NCBI GenBank assembly: GCA_017412245.1
Contig: JAFPYI010000041.1
Span: 1-53,333, forward strand
Reading direction: 5' to 3'
Length of the DNA stretch: 53,333 bases
Source of the DNA: Paludibacteraceae bacterium
Lineage (GTDB): Bacteria; Bacteroidota; Bacteroidia; Bacteroidales; Paludibacteraceae
The translations under genes and the position numbers were made by a program. Under the pieces are notes generated by a model. The model was not told the origin of the DNA and did no database searches. It was given only the letters and a program-made list of their open reading frames with translations. Below, one piece after another: positions 41,291 to 49,155 of the stretch. Each line of letters starts with the position of its first letter. The first letter of the stretch is position 1.

Positions 41291-42440
41291 TGCGTTTGCC
41301 CGCAAATAAGTCATAGCGGTTGAATTGGCAATCTAATTCTCCATTCAGCAGTCGGTATTTCTTGGACGGTTTGAGACCGATACATTTCATGGCAGCTTCG
41401 TTGGAAGAAATAATCCACGCCGTTGCACCTGTGAAATTATGTTTCAGCGCTGTGCCTATAGCGCCATACAGACGCTCCATATCTTTGTTGCTCGCCAGTC
41501 GTTCACCGTAAGGCGGATTAATCATGATTAATTTACCATTTGGGCATTTACTATTGACCATTTCATCCTTAGTCTCGACCTTCAGCTCCTCCATGCGGAT
41601 TTGCTTCAGTTCAATCACTTTGCTCATTCCTGCTGAGCGCACGTTTTTCTCCGCTTGTTGAATAGCATAAAACGAAGTGTCGGAACCGTAGATAGTATGC
41701 GTAAATTCGCGTTCGCGACTGTCGTCATTATAGATATCATTCCATAACTCCGCATCAAAATCACGCCATTTCTCAAACGCAAAACTTTTTCTGAATAGTC
41801 CCGGAGCAATGTTTTTCGCAATGAGTGCTGCTTCGATAGGCAGTGTTCCGGAACCGCACATCGGGTCGTAAAAATCCGATTGTCCTTTCCATCCGGCGAG
41901 CAGTAACATCCCTGCTGCTAATGCTTCATTGATAGGCGCTTCCGTCGTCGCTACACGGTAACCGCGTTTATGCAAACTCTCGCCGCTGCTATCCAGACTG
42001 ACCGTCACATAATCCTGCGAAATATGTACATTAATCATCAAATCCGCATCCTCCAACCGCACGTTCGGACGTTTGCCGCTTTGCTCCGTCCAGTAATCGG
42101 CAATAGCATCTTTCGTACGATAGGTCACAAAACGGCTGTTGCGGAAGAAATCGCTATAGACGGTTGCATCAATAGCAAAAGTGCTGTCGGCGCTCATGAA
42201 TTGCGACCAATCGATATGTTTGACTTGTTCGTACAACGCATCGGTATCTTTCGCCTTGAAACTGGCCACAGGAACAAGCACACGCAATGCAGTACGAAGA
42301 CATAGATTCGCTTTGTATAAAAGCGCTTTGTCACCGCTGAACTTGACTGCACGCCGTTGCAACTGAATATCATTGGCACCCAGTTCTGTCAACTCCTGAG
42401 CCAAAACTTCCTCTAAACCTTTGAAAGTCTTGGCTATCAT
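41271..42440 (-). CDS. rlmL: THUMP-domain 23S rRNA (guanine-N2) methyltransferase, RlmL-like
   Basis: The start at 42440 (MIAKTFKGLEEVLAQELTEL) is the family start; a longer frame upstream crosses the promoter. The 389-aa protein has a THUMP domain (about 45-150) and a methyltransferase domain with DPMCGSGTLPIEAALIA and the catalytic IMINPPYGERL. It corresponds to the N-terminal half of E. coli RlmL (m2G2445) and lacks the RlmK half. An insert, KDEMVNSKCPNGK, before NPPYG is encoded by short AAATG-type repeats. Confidence 0.9.
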   Translation of the reverse strand: MIAKTFKGLEEVLAQELTELGANDIQLQRRAVKFSGDKALLYKANLCLRTALRVLVPVASFKAKDTDALYEQVKHIDWSQFMSADSTFAIDATVYSDFFRNSRFVTYRTKDAIADYWTEQSGKRPNVRLEDADLMINVHISQDYVTVSLDSSGESLHKRGYRVATTEAPINEALAAGMLLLAGWKGQSDFYDPMCGSGTLPIEAALIAKNIAPGLFRKSFAFEKWRDFDAELWNDIYNDDSREREFTHTIYGSDTSFYAIQQAEKNVRSAGMSKVIELKQIRMEELKVETKDEMVNSKCPNGKLIMINPPYGERLASNKDMERLYGAIGTALKHNFTGATAWIISSNEAAMKCIGLKPSKKYRLLNGELDCQFNRYDLFAGKRNDQMSK

Positions 42441-42473
42441 TATGAATGAAGAGCCATTTCTCATAAATCGACG

Positions 42474-42504
42474 GCAAAAGTACAAAAAAAATTGCATATA
42501 TCAA
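42474..42504 (-). promoter_or_regulatory. Leftward promoter of the RlmL-like gene
   Basis: On the minus strand TACTTTTGC (42474-42482) follows TTG (42502-42504) at 19 bp. It overlaps the rightward promoter of the next gene. Confidence 0.7.
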
Positions 42505-42523
42505 AAAAAAGTTGTACTTTTGC
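42492..42523 (+). promoter_or_regulatory. Rightward promoter of the 203-aa secreted-protein gene
   Basis: TTG (42492-42494), 20 bp, TACTTTTGC (42515-42523). The minus-33 elements of the two divergent promoters interleave. Confidence 0.75.
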
Positions 42524-42554
42524 GCCGTCAAACACTCATTAAACAATTAAGATT

Positions 42555-43166
42555 ATGAAAAAATCATTTTTAACACTCGCAGTATTGTGTTTAACCTGCG
42601 CAGTTTTTGCTATTGACCCTGTTACTTTAGAGGGCAAATTCAACGTTAAGAAAGCTAAAAAAGAAGTGGCTGTCTTCAGTTTTGACTGGAGCCAAACCAA
42701 AGTGGGCGGTATAGATGACGGAATTTTCGTAACTACACCGGTGCCGGTAGATGAATATCTGGCTAAAAAAGACCAAGAGAAAATCAACGATGGCAAGCCT
42801 GAGGATGCTAATTTCGTTCGCGATTGGCCAAGTATCAAACAGGAAGCAGAAGACTTATTCAAGAAAACTTGGAATAAAGAGTTCAAAAAAGGTCTCCAGT
42901 TGAGTCGTAATTCGGAGGGAGCAAACTACAAACTGAATTTCGTTATTGAAGGTCTTGATTTCGGTAATGTTGCAGGTTCTGTCTTCGGTTGGGGTAATGC
43001 CGGTGGTGCAATCATCAAAGGTTATGGCGTGCTGACAGACAACGCAGGAAATGAGATTCTGAGAATGAACATCAATCATGTTCAAGGTCCGGGCCATTTC
43101 TCTGATCGCTATCGTACTATCCTCGTTCTCAACGAGTTAGTGGAAGAAATTAACGACGCGTACTAA
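42555..43166 (+). CDS. Secreted protein of unknown function
   Basis: A 203-aa protein with a signal peptide (KKSFLTLAVLCLTCAVFA). I do not recognise a family. The mature part is lysine-rich, with a beta-strand (EVAVFSFDWSQTKVGG), a charged helix (KQEAEDLFKKTWNKEFKKG) and a Gly-rich loop (GSVFGWGNAGGAIIKGYG). It has no lipobox and no C-terminal sorting domain, so it is probably periplasmic. Its own promoter is strong and a tRNA-Ser gene follows on the same strand. Confidence 0.7.
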   Translation: MKKSFLTLAVLCLTCAVFAIDPVTLEGKFNVKKAKKEVAVFSFDWSQTKVGGIDDGIFVTTPVPVDEYLAKKDQEKINDGKPEDANFVRDWPSIKQEAEDLFKKTWNKEFKKGLQLSRNSEGANYKLNFVIEGLDFGNVAGSVFGWGNAGGAIIKGYGVLTDNAGNEILRMNINHVQGPGHFSDRYRTILVLNELVEEINDAY

Positions 43167-43206
43167 GAGTATTTAGAAAAAAAGTCGGACAAAAGTACTG
43201 CAAAAT

Positions 43207-43238
43207 TTGCGTATGTCAAAAAAAAGCAGTACTTTTGC
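43207..43238 (+). promoter_or_regulatory. Promoter of tRNA-Ser(UGA)
   Basis: TTG (43207-43209), 20 bp, TACTTTTGC (43230-43238), 36 bp before the tRNA. Confidence 0.75.
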
Positions 43239-43274
43239 AGCCGATTTTGGCGTTCGGTATTCTTCCGAACGCGG

Positions 43275-43359
43275 GGAAAGATGGCAGAGTGGTCTAATGC
43301 ATCGGTCTTGAAAACCGACGTACGGAGACGTACCGGGGGTTCGAATCCCTCTCTTTCCG
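43275..43359 (+). tRNA. tRNA-Ser(UGA)
   Basis: Class II tRNA: acceptor GGAAAGA/TCTTTCC, discriminator G, anticodon stem CGGT/ACCG around the loop CTTGAAA (anticodon TGA), a variable arm (TACGGAGACGTA) and T-arm GGGGGTTCGAATCCCT. CCA is not encoded. Confidence 0.95.
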
Positions 43360-43366
43360 CTTAAAT

Positions 43367-43397
43367 AAAAAAGATGTCCGTTGAGGGCATCTTTTCA
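43367..43397 (+). terminator. Terminator after tRNA-Ser(UGA)
   Basis: AAAGATGTCC pairs with GGGCATCTTT around GTTGA, ending in a short T-run (CTTTTCATATTT). A second hairpin, GAGAAGGC-AGG-GCCTTCTC, follows at 43404-43422. Confidence 0.65.
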
Positions 43398-43605
43398 TAT
43401 TTAGAGAAGGCAGGGCCTTCTCACCTCCTCGGTCGAGAGTTCTTATCTCGCTGCGCTCAAACGATTATTCCTTGCGGAATTTTCGAATCCCTTTCATCTT
43501 TCCCTATTCTCCCTTTCCTTTAGGGAGGGGACGGGGTAGACTTCCATTGTTTCAACCAGGAAACCTCTCGGAGCCCCCGAAAATACGGACTTGCAACGGG
43601 GTAAC

Positions 43606-43649
43606 ATTGCGTGATTATTGTGTGATTATTGCGTGATTATTGCGTGATT
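43606..43649. repeat. Four tandem 11-bp units, ATTGCGTGATT
   Basis: attgcgtgatt, attgtgtgatt, attgcgtgatt, attgcgtgatt: one mismatch in 44 bp. It lies 12 bp beyond the stop codon of the leftward propeller gene. Confidence 0.95.
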
Positions 43650-43661
43650 CGCATAATCTTC

Positions 43662-44753
43662 TTATCTCGCGCGGCGACCATCCAAGGTAAAAAGACCTTC
43701 CTGCGTGCGGATATACAGGATGTTTCCTTCTAATACCAATTCTTTTGTTTTCTTCTGATCCGCTACATTCTCGATGCCTTCCGGATAAGACTGATAATAG
43801 AGATATATCGGAGGATTCCAACCATCAGCATCGCTTGTGGTGTAAAACACATGATTATCCAACCAACAAATGGCTTCACCTTGAGATTCATATTGATAAC
43901 ATCCGATTACTTCTGGTTGACGTTTGAGTGTCTCTGTTATACTTTCATTACCATCGCGTTCCCAAATCAAAGTCCATGAAAAAACTGCGGAAATATTGTT
44001 GTGATTTTTGATTAAAATATACTTGCCATTAGGAGATATATCCGCTGCAGTAACCAAATGGAATCCTTGAGATGGATTAGGACCTTCGCCTAAATCAGAT
44101 TGTATGCCCAAATCACAAACATACTCCAATTTCTGCACTTCGTTACCATAATCCAGTCTGAAGGGCAATCGGTATACTTTGCAGGGTTGATAATATTTCT
44201 TAGTGATGATATATATCATTTGCTCAATACTATCATACATCAACGCCTCGGCATTATGCTTAATGCTGTCAGGGTAGATATAGCGGATAGAAGACGGAGT
44301 GATAGATATATTTGGATGAGACAGGTCTATGGCTGGTTCCGGAAAATAGATAATATGAAAATTGCCATCGGTCTCATCATTATCTCCAAAAGCGCCAATG
44401 AAAAGATAGTGCGTGCCATTATATACACCTCCAGACATGTCTTCCCAATCCCATCTAATCGTTTTAGTAAAATTAATTGTGGCATAGCGAGTCGATCCTT
44501 TTGCATCGGTCGCAATGATATACCTTTCGGTTTCATCACTTTGCATCCAGATGTATCCGGGTGTAACGCGAGAGCAAGCGATACCGGAAACTTCAATAAT
44601 ATTATTCTCTGTATTCAATGTGCCACATTGTCTGCGTTTGTACTCAGTATTAATAGATAATGTATCACCATTAAACACCAATGGTCTTGGTTTAGCAGCA
44701 AAAGCAACCGTATTAACCAATATTAAACATCCTAAAACGATTTTTCGAAACAT
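43662..44753 (-). CDS. Secreted beta-propeller protein, tandem copy 2
   Basis: A 363-aa protein with a signal peptide (IVLGCLILVNTVAFA). Repeated strand motifs suggest a propeller: SGIACSRVTPGYIWMQSDE, WEDMSGGVYNGTHYLFIGAF followed by GDN, SIKHNAEALMYDSIEQMIYI, TAADISPNGKYILIK, QGEAICWLDN. These are the phrases of a wide family of secreted propellers found also in actinobacteria (EALLVDP...LYVVTK; QGEAI...FYTTSE), of unknown enzymology. The C-terminus ends in the tail NILYIRTQEGLFTLDGRRAR. It is a diverged paralogue of the next gene upstream, 20 bp away. Confidence 0.75.
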   Translation of the reverse strand: MFRKIVLGCLILVNTVAFAAKPRPLVFNGDTLSINTEYKRRQCGTLNTENNIIEVSGIACSRVTPGYIWMQSDETERYIIATDAKGSTRYATINFTKTIRWDWEDMSGGVYNGTHYLFIGAFGDNDETDGNFHIIYFPEPAIDLSHPNISITPSSIRYIYPDSIKHNAEALMYDSIEQMIYIITKKYYQPCKVYRLPFRLDYGNEVQKLEYVCDLGIQSDLGEGPNPSQGFHLVTAADISPNGKYILIKNHNNISAVFSWTLIWERDGNESITETLKRQPEVIGCYQYESQGEAICWLDNHVFYTTSDADGWNPPIYLYYQSYPEGIENVADQKKTKELVLEGNILYIRTQEGLFTLDGRRAR

Positions 44754-44773
44754 ATCTATTTGTATTTATAATT

Positions 44774-45895
44774 TTACTTCACCTGACGACCGTCTATTGT
44801 ATATAGACCTTCCGACGTGCGAACATACAGTGTATTACCAATTAACACTTTTGTACGTTCGCCATTTTCCACGGTGCCAATATTTTCTATGGCTTCGGGA
44901 TACGGTTTTGTATATTTATACAATGGAGGTTCTCCGTCATCATCGCTAACGGTATAGAATACATTATTGTCAAGCCAGCACATAGCTTCACCTTGCCATT
45001 CTTGCTCATAACTCTGTATAACTTCCGGTTGGCGTTTCAGCGTCGCGCTGATACTCTCGTTACCTTCGCGTTTCCACAACAATATCCACGAGTATTCCTC
45101 TCCGTTGTCTTGCGCTGTATTGTTTTGGTTTTTGATGAGAACCAGACTACCATCGGGTGAGATGTCTGCTGCTGTTGCCAGATGAAAACCTTTGTATCGT
45201 CTGGTGGTACCACCTATAACTCCTTCGCCAATATCGGTTTGCTTACCAAGATCGCACACATATTCCAGCGTTTGCACTGCATTACCATACTCCAGACTCA
45301 TTGGCAAACTAAATACCTGGCATACATCGTAATAGACCTTGGTGACAATATAGATTTTTTGCTCAACATTATCATACATCATCGATTCTGCATTGTGCTT
45401 GATGCCTCCGGGATATTGGAAATTGATAACCGACGGAGCAACGGTTATCGATTTGCTACCGGTGATTTCCGGTTCCTCCAGATAAACAATCTTATAGTTG
45501 CCGGTACTGGCATTATTGTCGCCAAAAGCTCCGATAAAGAGATAGTTGACACCATTATATACTCCGCCACACATATCTTCCCAATCGCTGCGACCTACTT
45601 TGGGTGTTAGATTGACCAGCTTATAGCGTGTTTTTCCTTGTTCATCAGTGGCGATGATACAATCAGAATAATCGTCACTCTCCATCCAAATATACCCGGG
45701 TGTAACACGCGAGCAAGCTATACCGGATATTTCAACCAAACCGGCAGACTTCTTTAAATCGCCAATGTAGGTACGTTTATACTCATTGTTGAAAGGTAGT
45801 GTATCACCATTGAATACTAAAGGTTTGGGATTAGCTGCCGTGCAAGCAGCAATCATCAACAAAAAACAACCCAAAAATAAATTGCGAATGGACAT
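44774..45895 (-). CDS. Secreted beta-propeller protein, tandem copy 1
   Basis: A 373-aa paralogue of the following gene with the same order of motifs: signal peptide (LFLGCFLLMIAACTAA, with a possible lipobox Cys), SGIACSRVTPGYIWMESDD, WEDMCGGVYNGVNYLFIGAF followed by GDN, GIKHNAESMMYDNVEQKIYI, TAADISPDGSLVLIK, QGEAMCWLDN. It ends TLYVRTSEGLYTIDGRQVK. The pair looks like an old duplication. It lies at the end of the polysaccharide-type locus, so a role on glycans or their phosphates is possible but not shown. Confidence 0.75.
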   Translation of the reverse strand: MSIRNLFLGCFLLMIAACTAANPKPLVFNGDTLPFNNEYKRTYIGDLKKSAGLVEISGIACSRVTPGYIWMESDDYSDCIIATDEQGKTRYKLVNLTPKVGRSDWEDMCGGVYNGVNYLFIGAFGDNNASTGNYKIVYLEEPEITGSKSITVAPSVINFQYPGGIKHNAESMMYDNVEQKIYIVTKVYYDVCQVFSLPMSLEYGNAVQTLEYVCDLGKQTDIGEGVIGGTTRRYKGFHLATAADISPDGSLVLIKNQNNTAQDNGEEYSWILLWKREGNESISATLKRQPEVIQSYEQEWQGEAMCWLDNNVFYTVSDDDGEPPLYKYTKPYPEAIENIGTVENGERTKVLIGNTLYVRTSEGLYTIDGRQVK

Positions 45896-45918
45896 AATAG
45901 ACTAATTATTCATAATTT

Positions 45919-45966
45919 TCTCCACGGAGTTATCCGTCCGAGTTAGGAAGAATACCACCGTGGAGA
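45919..45966. repeat. Inverted repeat between the propeller genes and the small secreted gene
   Basis: TCTCCACGG (45919-45927) and CCGTGGAGA (45958-45966) are perfect 9-bp arms around a 30-nt loop. It lies in the spacer before propeller copy 1. It could be an attenuator or RNA-stability element; no T-run follows. Confidence 0.6.
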
Positions 45967-45986
45967 GATTTGACTTTATAAAGAGA

Positions 45987-46613
45987 TTATTTTACTTCTG
46001 CGCCAAGAGCATTGAAAGTCTTACCGTCACGGATAATCAATAATTGCCCATCACGTACCATTTTAACGGCCTTTGCAGAAACGTCTACATCCTCAATACC
46101 AGTACCACCGGGAACAATTACCTTTATATTACGGATAGAGAACGTGCTACTCTCTGCAACCATCGGATTTGCCATAAAACCGAGTTTTGTGAATGGTCTT
46201 TCTCCGAATGCATAATCGGCTACATCCCAGCACAATTTAGTTGGGAGATAACCCGTTTTTACCAACCAATCAGCATGGCTCAACGAGAAGTCATCAGCAT
46301 CATCGTACCAACGTGCACCTTCTGAATCGCGAAGATAGATAATAAAACTAGTCCATTCATTTGGTGTTTGACCTTTGAAATCAAAACTCAAAGAAGTCAC
46401 TGCCTCAAGATTGTTCAAATCAAATTCTACACCGGCCCATTCCCAAGCGCCAGCGGAGTAATTGACATTTAATGCACCATCGGATACCGCAAATGTTGCG
46501 GAACAATTGGTGTAAGCAATCTCACTAGCAGCATTGAGGTCAATCGTGATTTCACCTGCATTGAGCGTTACTGCAGCAAATAATGCAGCTGCGAAAAGTA
46601 AAGTTTTCTTCAT
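45987..46613 (-). CDS. Small secreted carbohydrate-binding-like protein
   Basis: A 208-aa protein with a signal peptide (KTLLFAAALFAAVTLNAG) and a single beta-rich domain (about 22-165; GALNVNYSAGAWEWAGVEFD, SLSFDFKGQTPNEW). The pattern is like jelly-roll carbohydrate-binding modules, but no family can be fixed. It ends GTGIEDVDVS then MVRDGQLLIIRDGKTFNALG and AEVK, the short tail shared with three other secreted proteins here. It stands between the EamA transporter and the propeller pair in the leftward locus. Confidence 0.6.
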   Translation of the reverse strand: MKKTLLFAAALFAAVTLNAGEITIDLNAASEIAYTNCSATFAVSDGALNVNYSAGAWEWAGVEFDLNNLEAVTSLSFDFKGQTPNEWTSFIIYLRDSEGARWYDDADDFSLSHADWLVKTGYLPTKLCWDVADYAFGERPFTKLGFMANPMVAESSTFSIRNIKVIVPGGTGIEDVDVSAKAVKMVRDGQLLIIRDGKTFNALGAEVK

Positions 46614-46649
46614 AATAATGAAATTTAAGTGGTTAGTAAAAAATGTTTG

Positions 46650-47522
46650 TTATTTGGATAACGCGTACATCGCGAATGCAGCACAACAAATTCCTGCTAT
46701 TTGCAATGGATTAGGAATAACACTGAGAATGATGAGTGATAGCAATACAGTCACCATTGGTGATAGACCTTCCATCGGGGATACGATAACTGCTTTACCA
46801 TAACGATATGCATAAACCAGCGTCAAAGCACCTATAGAGTTCAAAATCTGAATACCGAAACATCCGAAACTTGTTCCGACAATATTTTCCTGTGCAAAGA
46901 AATTTGCAGCGTCCGGACTCATATACCATGCCACAGGTATAAGAACCAATCCGGTTAATGCCATCCAGCAGAAAATAGACTCAGCGTCCATTGTGTTGTT
47001 GGCAAACTTCATAAAGAAACCTTGTATACCCCAAGCAAAGAGAACAAGGATAGCCAGCACAATCCACAACCATCCGCTAACAGGACTTCCGTCTTGTCCC
47101 GACTCCAGAGAGAGAAGCAAAATGGCTATCAATGCTACTACGATACCTGCAATCTGCCAACGGGTAGCTTTCTCTTTGAGAAAAATAGCAGCTAACGTAA
47201 TAACGATAACGGGTGACATCGAAATAAACGGATAGATGATGTACGAAGGGCCTAATGTCAACGCTTTGAAAAGCACTAATTGGCCTCCGGCGCCTAATAA
47301 ACCAACGGTGCAACCCAATAGAGCGGATTTCGCATCGTGAAGGAATTTGCCTTTGTTGATGATGAGTGCTACAATAGCGCAAGGCACCATAGACAATGCC
47401 CAAAGAATATACACTACGGTATCAGGAATACCATTTTGAATCTGATAACCGGAGAATGCTCCCCATACACCCCAAGTCACTACCGTGATGAGGATAAATA
47501 ATAACCAGAGTTTGTCTTTCAT
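46650..47522 (-). CDS. EamA/DMT-family transporter
   Basis: A 290-aa membrane protein with ten TM helices in two EamA halves. Signatures are WGVWGAFSGYQI at the start, ISMSPVIVITLAAIFLKEKA at the end of the first half and SPMEGLSPMVTVLLSLIILS in the second. Such carriers move sugars, amino acids or drugs; its place directly after a GH31 gene suggests a glycan breakdown product, by inference only. Confidence 0.88.
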   Translation of the reverse strand: MKDKLWLLFILITVVTWGVWGAFSGYQIQNGIPDTVVYILWALSMVPCAIVALIINKGKFLHDAKSALLGCTVGLLGAGGQLVLFKALTLGPSYIIYPFISMSPVIVITLAAIFLKEKATRWQIAGIVVALIAILLLSLESGQDGSPVSGWLWIVLAILVLFAWGIQGFFMKFANNTMDAESIFCWMALTGLVLIPVAWYMSPDAANFFAQENIVGTSFGCFGIQILNSIGALTLVYAYRYGKAVIVSPMEGLSPMVTVLLSLIILSVIPNPLQIAGICCAAFAMYALSK

Positions 47523-47528
47523 AAAGCT

Positions 47529-47583
47529 ATTTACGATTTAATCATTTACTATTTACTATTTATTTAGGCATTGGATCATTTAA
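47529..47583. repeat. Heptamer array between GH31 and the transporter gene
   Basis: On the plus strand: atttacg, atttaatc, atttact, atttact, atttattt, aggcatt, ggatcattt. It covers the spacer and the last codons of the GH31 gene. Confidence 0.75.
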
Positions 47584-49126
47584 CCAATTCAAAATAGGGC
47601 AGTCTCTCCAGAGGCACTTTGATCTTATACGTCTTTCCGCCTTTGTATTTCTTACCTTGCTCGTCACGCCAAGTGCCTTTAGGTAGTTTGACCTCACGCG
47701 ACAAATCGTTCGTCACAACAGGTGCTACGAGATATTTGTCTCCTAACATGAATTGGTCTTTCACATTCTCAAATCCTTGATGCGGGAATTGATATTCCAC
47801 CAGACGAACAATCGGTTCTCCCGTTTGCGCTGCTTTGCGTGCGTATTGCATGATATAAGGTGCAAAATCCGCATGCAGTTGTGCCATCCGTTGCACGAAA
47901 GCCAAATTCTCTTTGGATAAGATTCGCCATGGAGCAACGGAGAATTGCATCATAGGCATTAAGGCATGCACTTGTGCCGAACGAACAATGAGTGCTTGGT
48001 CAAACTTGTCTTCATCGATATTAAGGAATGAAGTAAATTGTCCGCCGCCGACCATGTCCGGACATGCATATGCATAACCTAACAAACCTGCTACACACAT
48101 CTGCGGGATAAGAGACTGCACTGCATTCCAACTATAATCCTTGTCTCCGAGACGTTGTACAAGCGGTTGACCGCCCATCTTCCAGCAAGCACGATACTCA
48201 TTGAACGGGAACTGCAATCCTATCTTTGCCCATGATGTAGTATGGTCCACATTGGTGGCTGAGGCATCATAAGCTTTGATAGCTGTTGATGCATAGCAGT
48301 TATTGTCTCCTGCATCGAATTTATAACCATCAATACCATATTCTTTTTGCGCTTGGCGAAGAACGGAAACGAAATAATCTGCTGCATTGGGGTTCGTCAG
48401 GTCGTAGCAAGCTGAATAGCCGTTCCACCAGTTTAGAATAGCCGTTCCTCCGTCAGGATTTTGAAGAAGGAATCCTTTGGATTCCAACTCACGAAATTCC
48501 GGTGAATCTGGACTGACGAACGGACAAATCCATACCATTACTTTGAAACCTAAAGAATGGAGTTCGTCTATCATAGCTTTGGCATTCGGAAAACGTTCTG
48601 CCTTGAATTCAAAATTGCCATAATAGCGTTGCCAGTTATCATCAATCATCAAAACTCCTGCCGGGAAACCATTATCGATGATAGCATGGGCATAACGAAG
48701 AATATCTTCTTGGTTTTGATTGTACATCAACTCAATCCACGTGTTGTATTGCGGACGAGTGAAGAAAAGTGTATCGGGCAATTGTCCGTTCGCCGGGAAA
48801 TATTTTGCTTGTGCTGCCAAATAAGCATCGCGGAGTGTTTTGCCTGCTTGGATTTTCTCCATCGGTACTGACGGACGAATCTCTCCATTCTCCACTGAGA
48901 ATATGAACGCATCCTCCGACCACATATACTCTCCGTTAGCGGAAAGGAATAGTGGTACCAATTGGTTGTTCGCATCCTGGACGGAAAGGTTGAATGTCGG
49001 CAGATTGGTGTAAGGTTGCTCATGACCTAAACCAACAGAAGCACCCCACCAGTTTTGTGCAAAGGTAGGAGTCAAGAATAAGGAATAAAGAATAAGGACA
49101 AAAATGTTTTGTATTCTCTTTCTCAT
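47576..49126 (-). CDS. Glycoside hydrolase family 31, MYORG-like
   Basis: The start at 49126 gives a signal peptide (MRKRIQNIFVLILYSLFLTP ending in TFAQ); a longer frame upstream lies in the DUF4832 gene. The 516-aa enzyme has WIELMYNQNQEDILRYA, GVLMIDDNWQ, VMVWICPFVSPDSPEF, the nucleophile region GIDGYKFDAGD and the later CPDMVGGGQF with the probable acid/base Asp. KFDAG and PDMVGG are features of the GH31 branch near animal MYORG, for which alpha-galactosidase activity is known. The exact substrate cannot be read. Part of its signal peptide is coded by a heptamer array. Confidence 0.88.
   Translation of the reverse strand: MRKRIQNIFVLILYSLFLTPTFAQNWWGASVGLGHEQPYTNLPTFNLSVQDANNQLVPLFLSANGEYMWSEDAFIFSVENGEIRPSVPMEKIQAGKTLRDAYLAAQAKYFPANGQLPDTLFFTRPQYNTWIELMYNQNQEDILRYAHAIIDNGFPAGVLMIDDNWQRYYGNFEFKAERFPNAKAMIDELHSLGFKVMVWICPFVSPDSPEFRELESKGFLLQNPDGGTAILNWWNGYSACYDLTNPNAADYFVSVLRQAQKEYGIDGYKFDAGDNNCYASTAIKAYDASATNVDHTTSWAKIGLQFPFNEYRACWKMGGQPLVQRLGDKDYSWNAVQSLIPQMCVAGLLGYAYACPDMVGGGQFTSFLNIDEDKFDQALIVRSAQVHALMPMMQFSVAPWRILSKENLAFVQRMAQLHADFAPYIMQYARKAAQTGEPIVRLVEYQFPHQGFENVKDQFMLGDKYLVAPVVTNDLSREVKLPKGTWRDEQGKKYKGGKTYKIKVPLERLPYFELVK
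49075..49102. repeat. Heptamer array coding for the GH31 signal-peptide core
   Basis: Units agaataa, ggaataa, agaataa, ggacaaa on the plus strand; read on the coding strand they give the hydrophobic FVLILYSLFL. Confidence 0.85.
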
Positions 49127-49155
49127 AGTAATCTTTGTTCTTGGAGCGGAGCGGT

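Larger units (their letters stand above)
43360..43661. other. Gene-free region after tRNA-Ser(UGA)
   Basis: About 300 bp with no gene. It holds the terminator, the second hairpin, a partial copy of the tRNA 3' end (43482-43503), a C/T-rich stretch with AGGGAGGGGACGGGG (43533-43548), and the 11-bp array (43606-43649). Confidence 0.6.

Noticed and set aside
44100-44660. 186-aa plus-strand ORF opposite propeller copy 2
   Set aside because: Antisense shadow; the minus strand has conserved propeller motifs.
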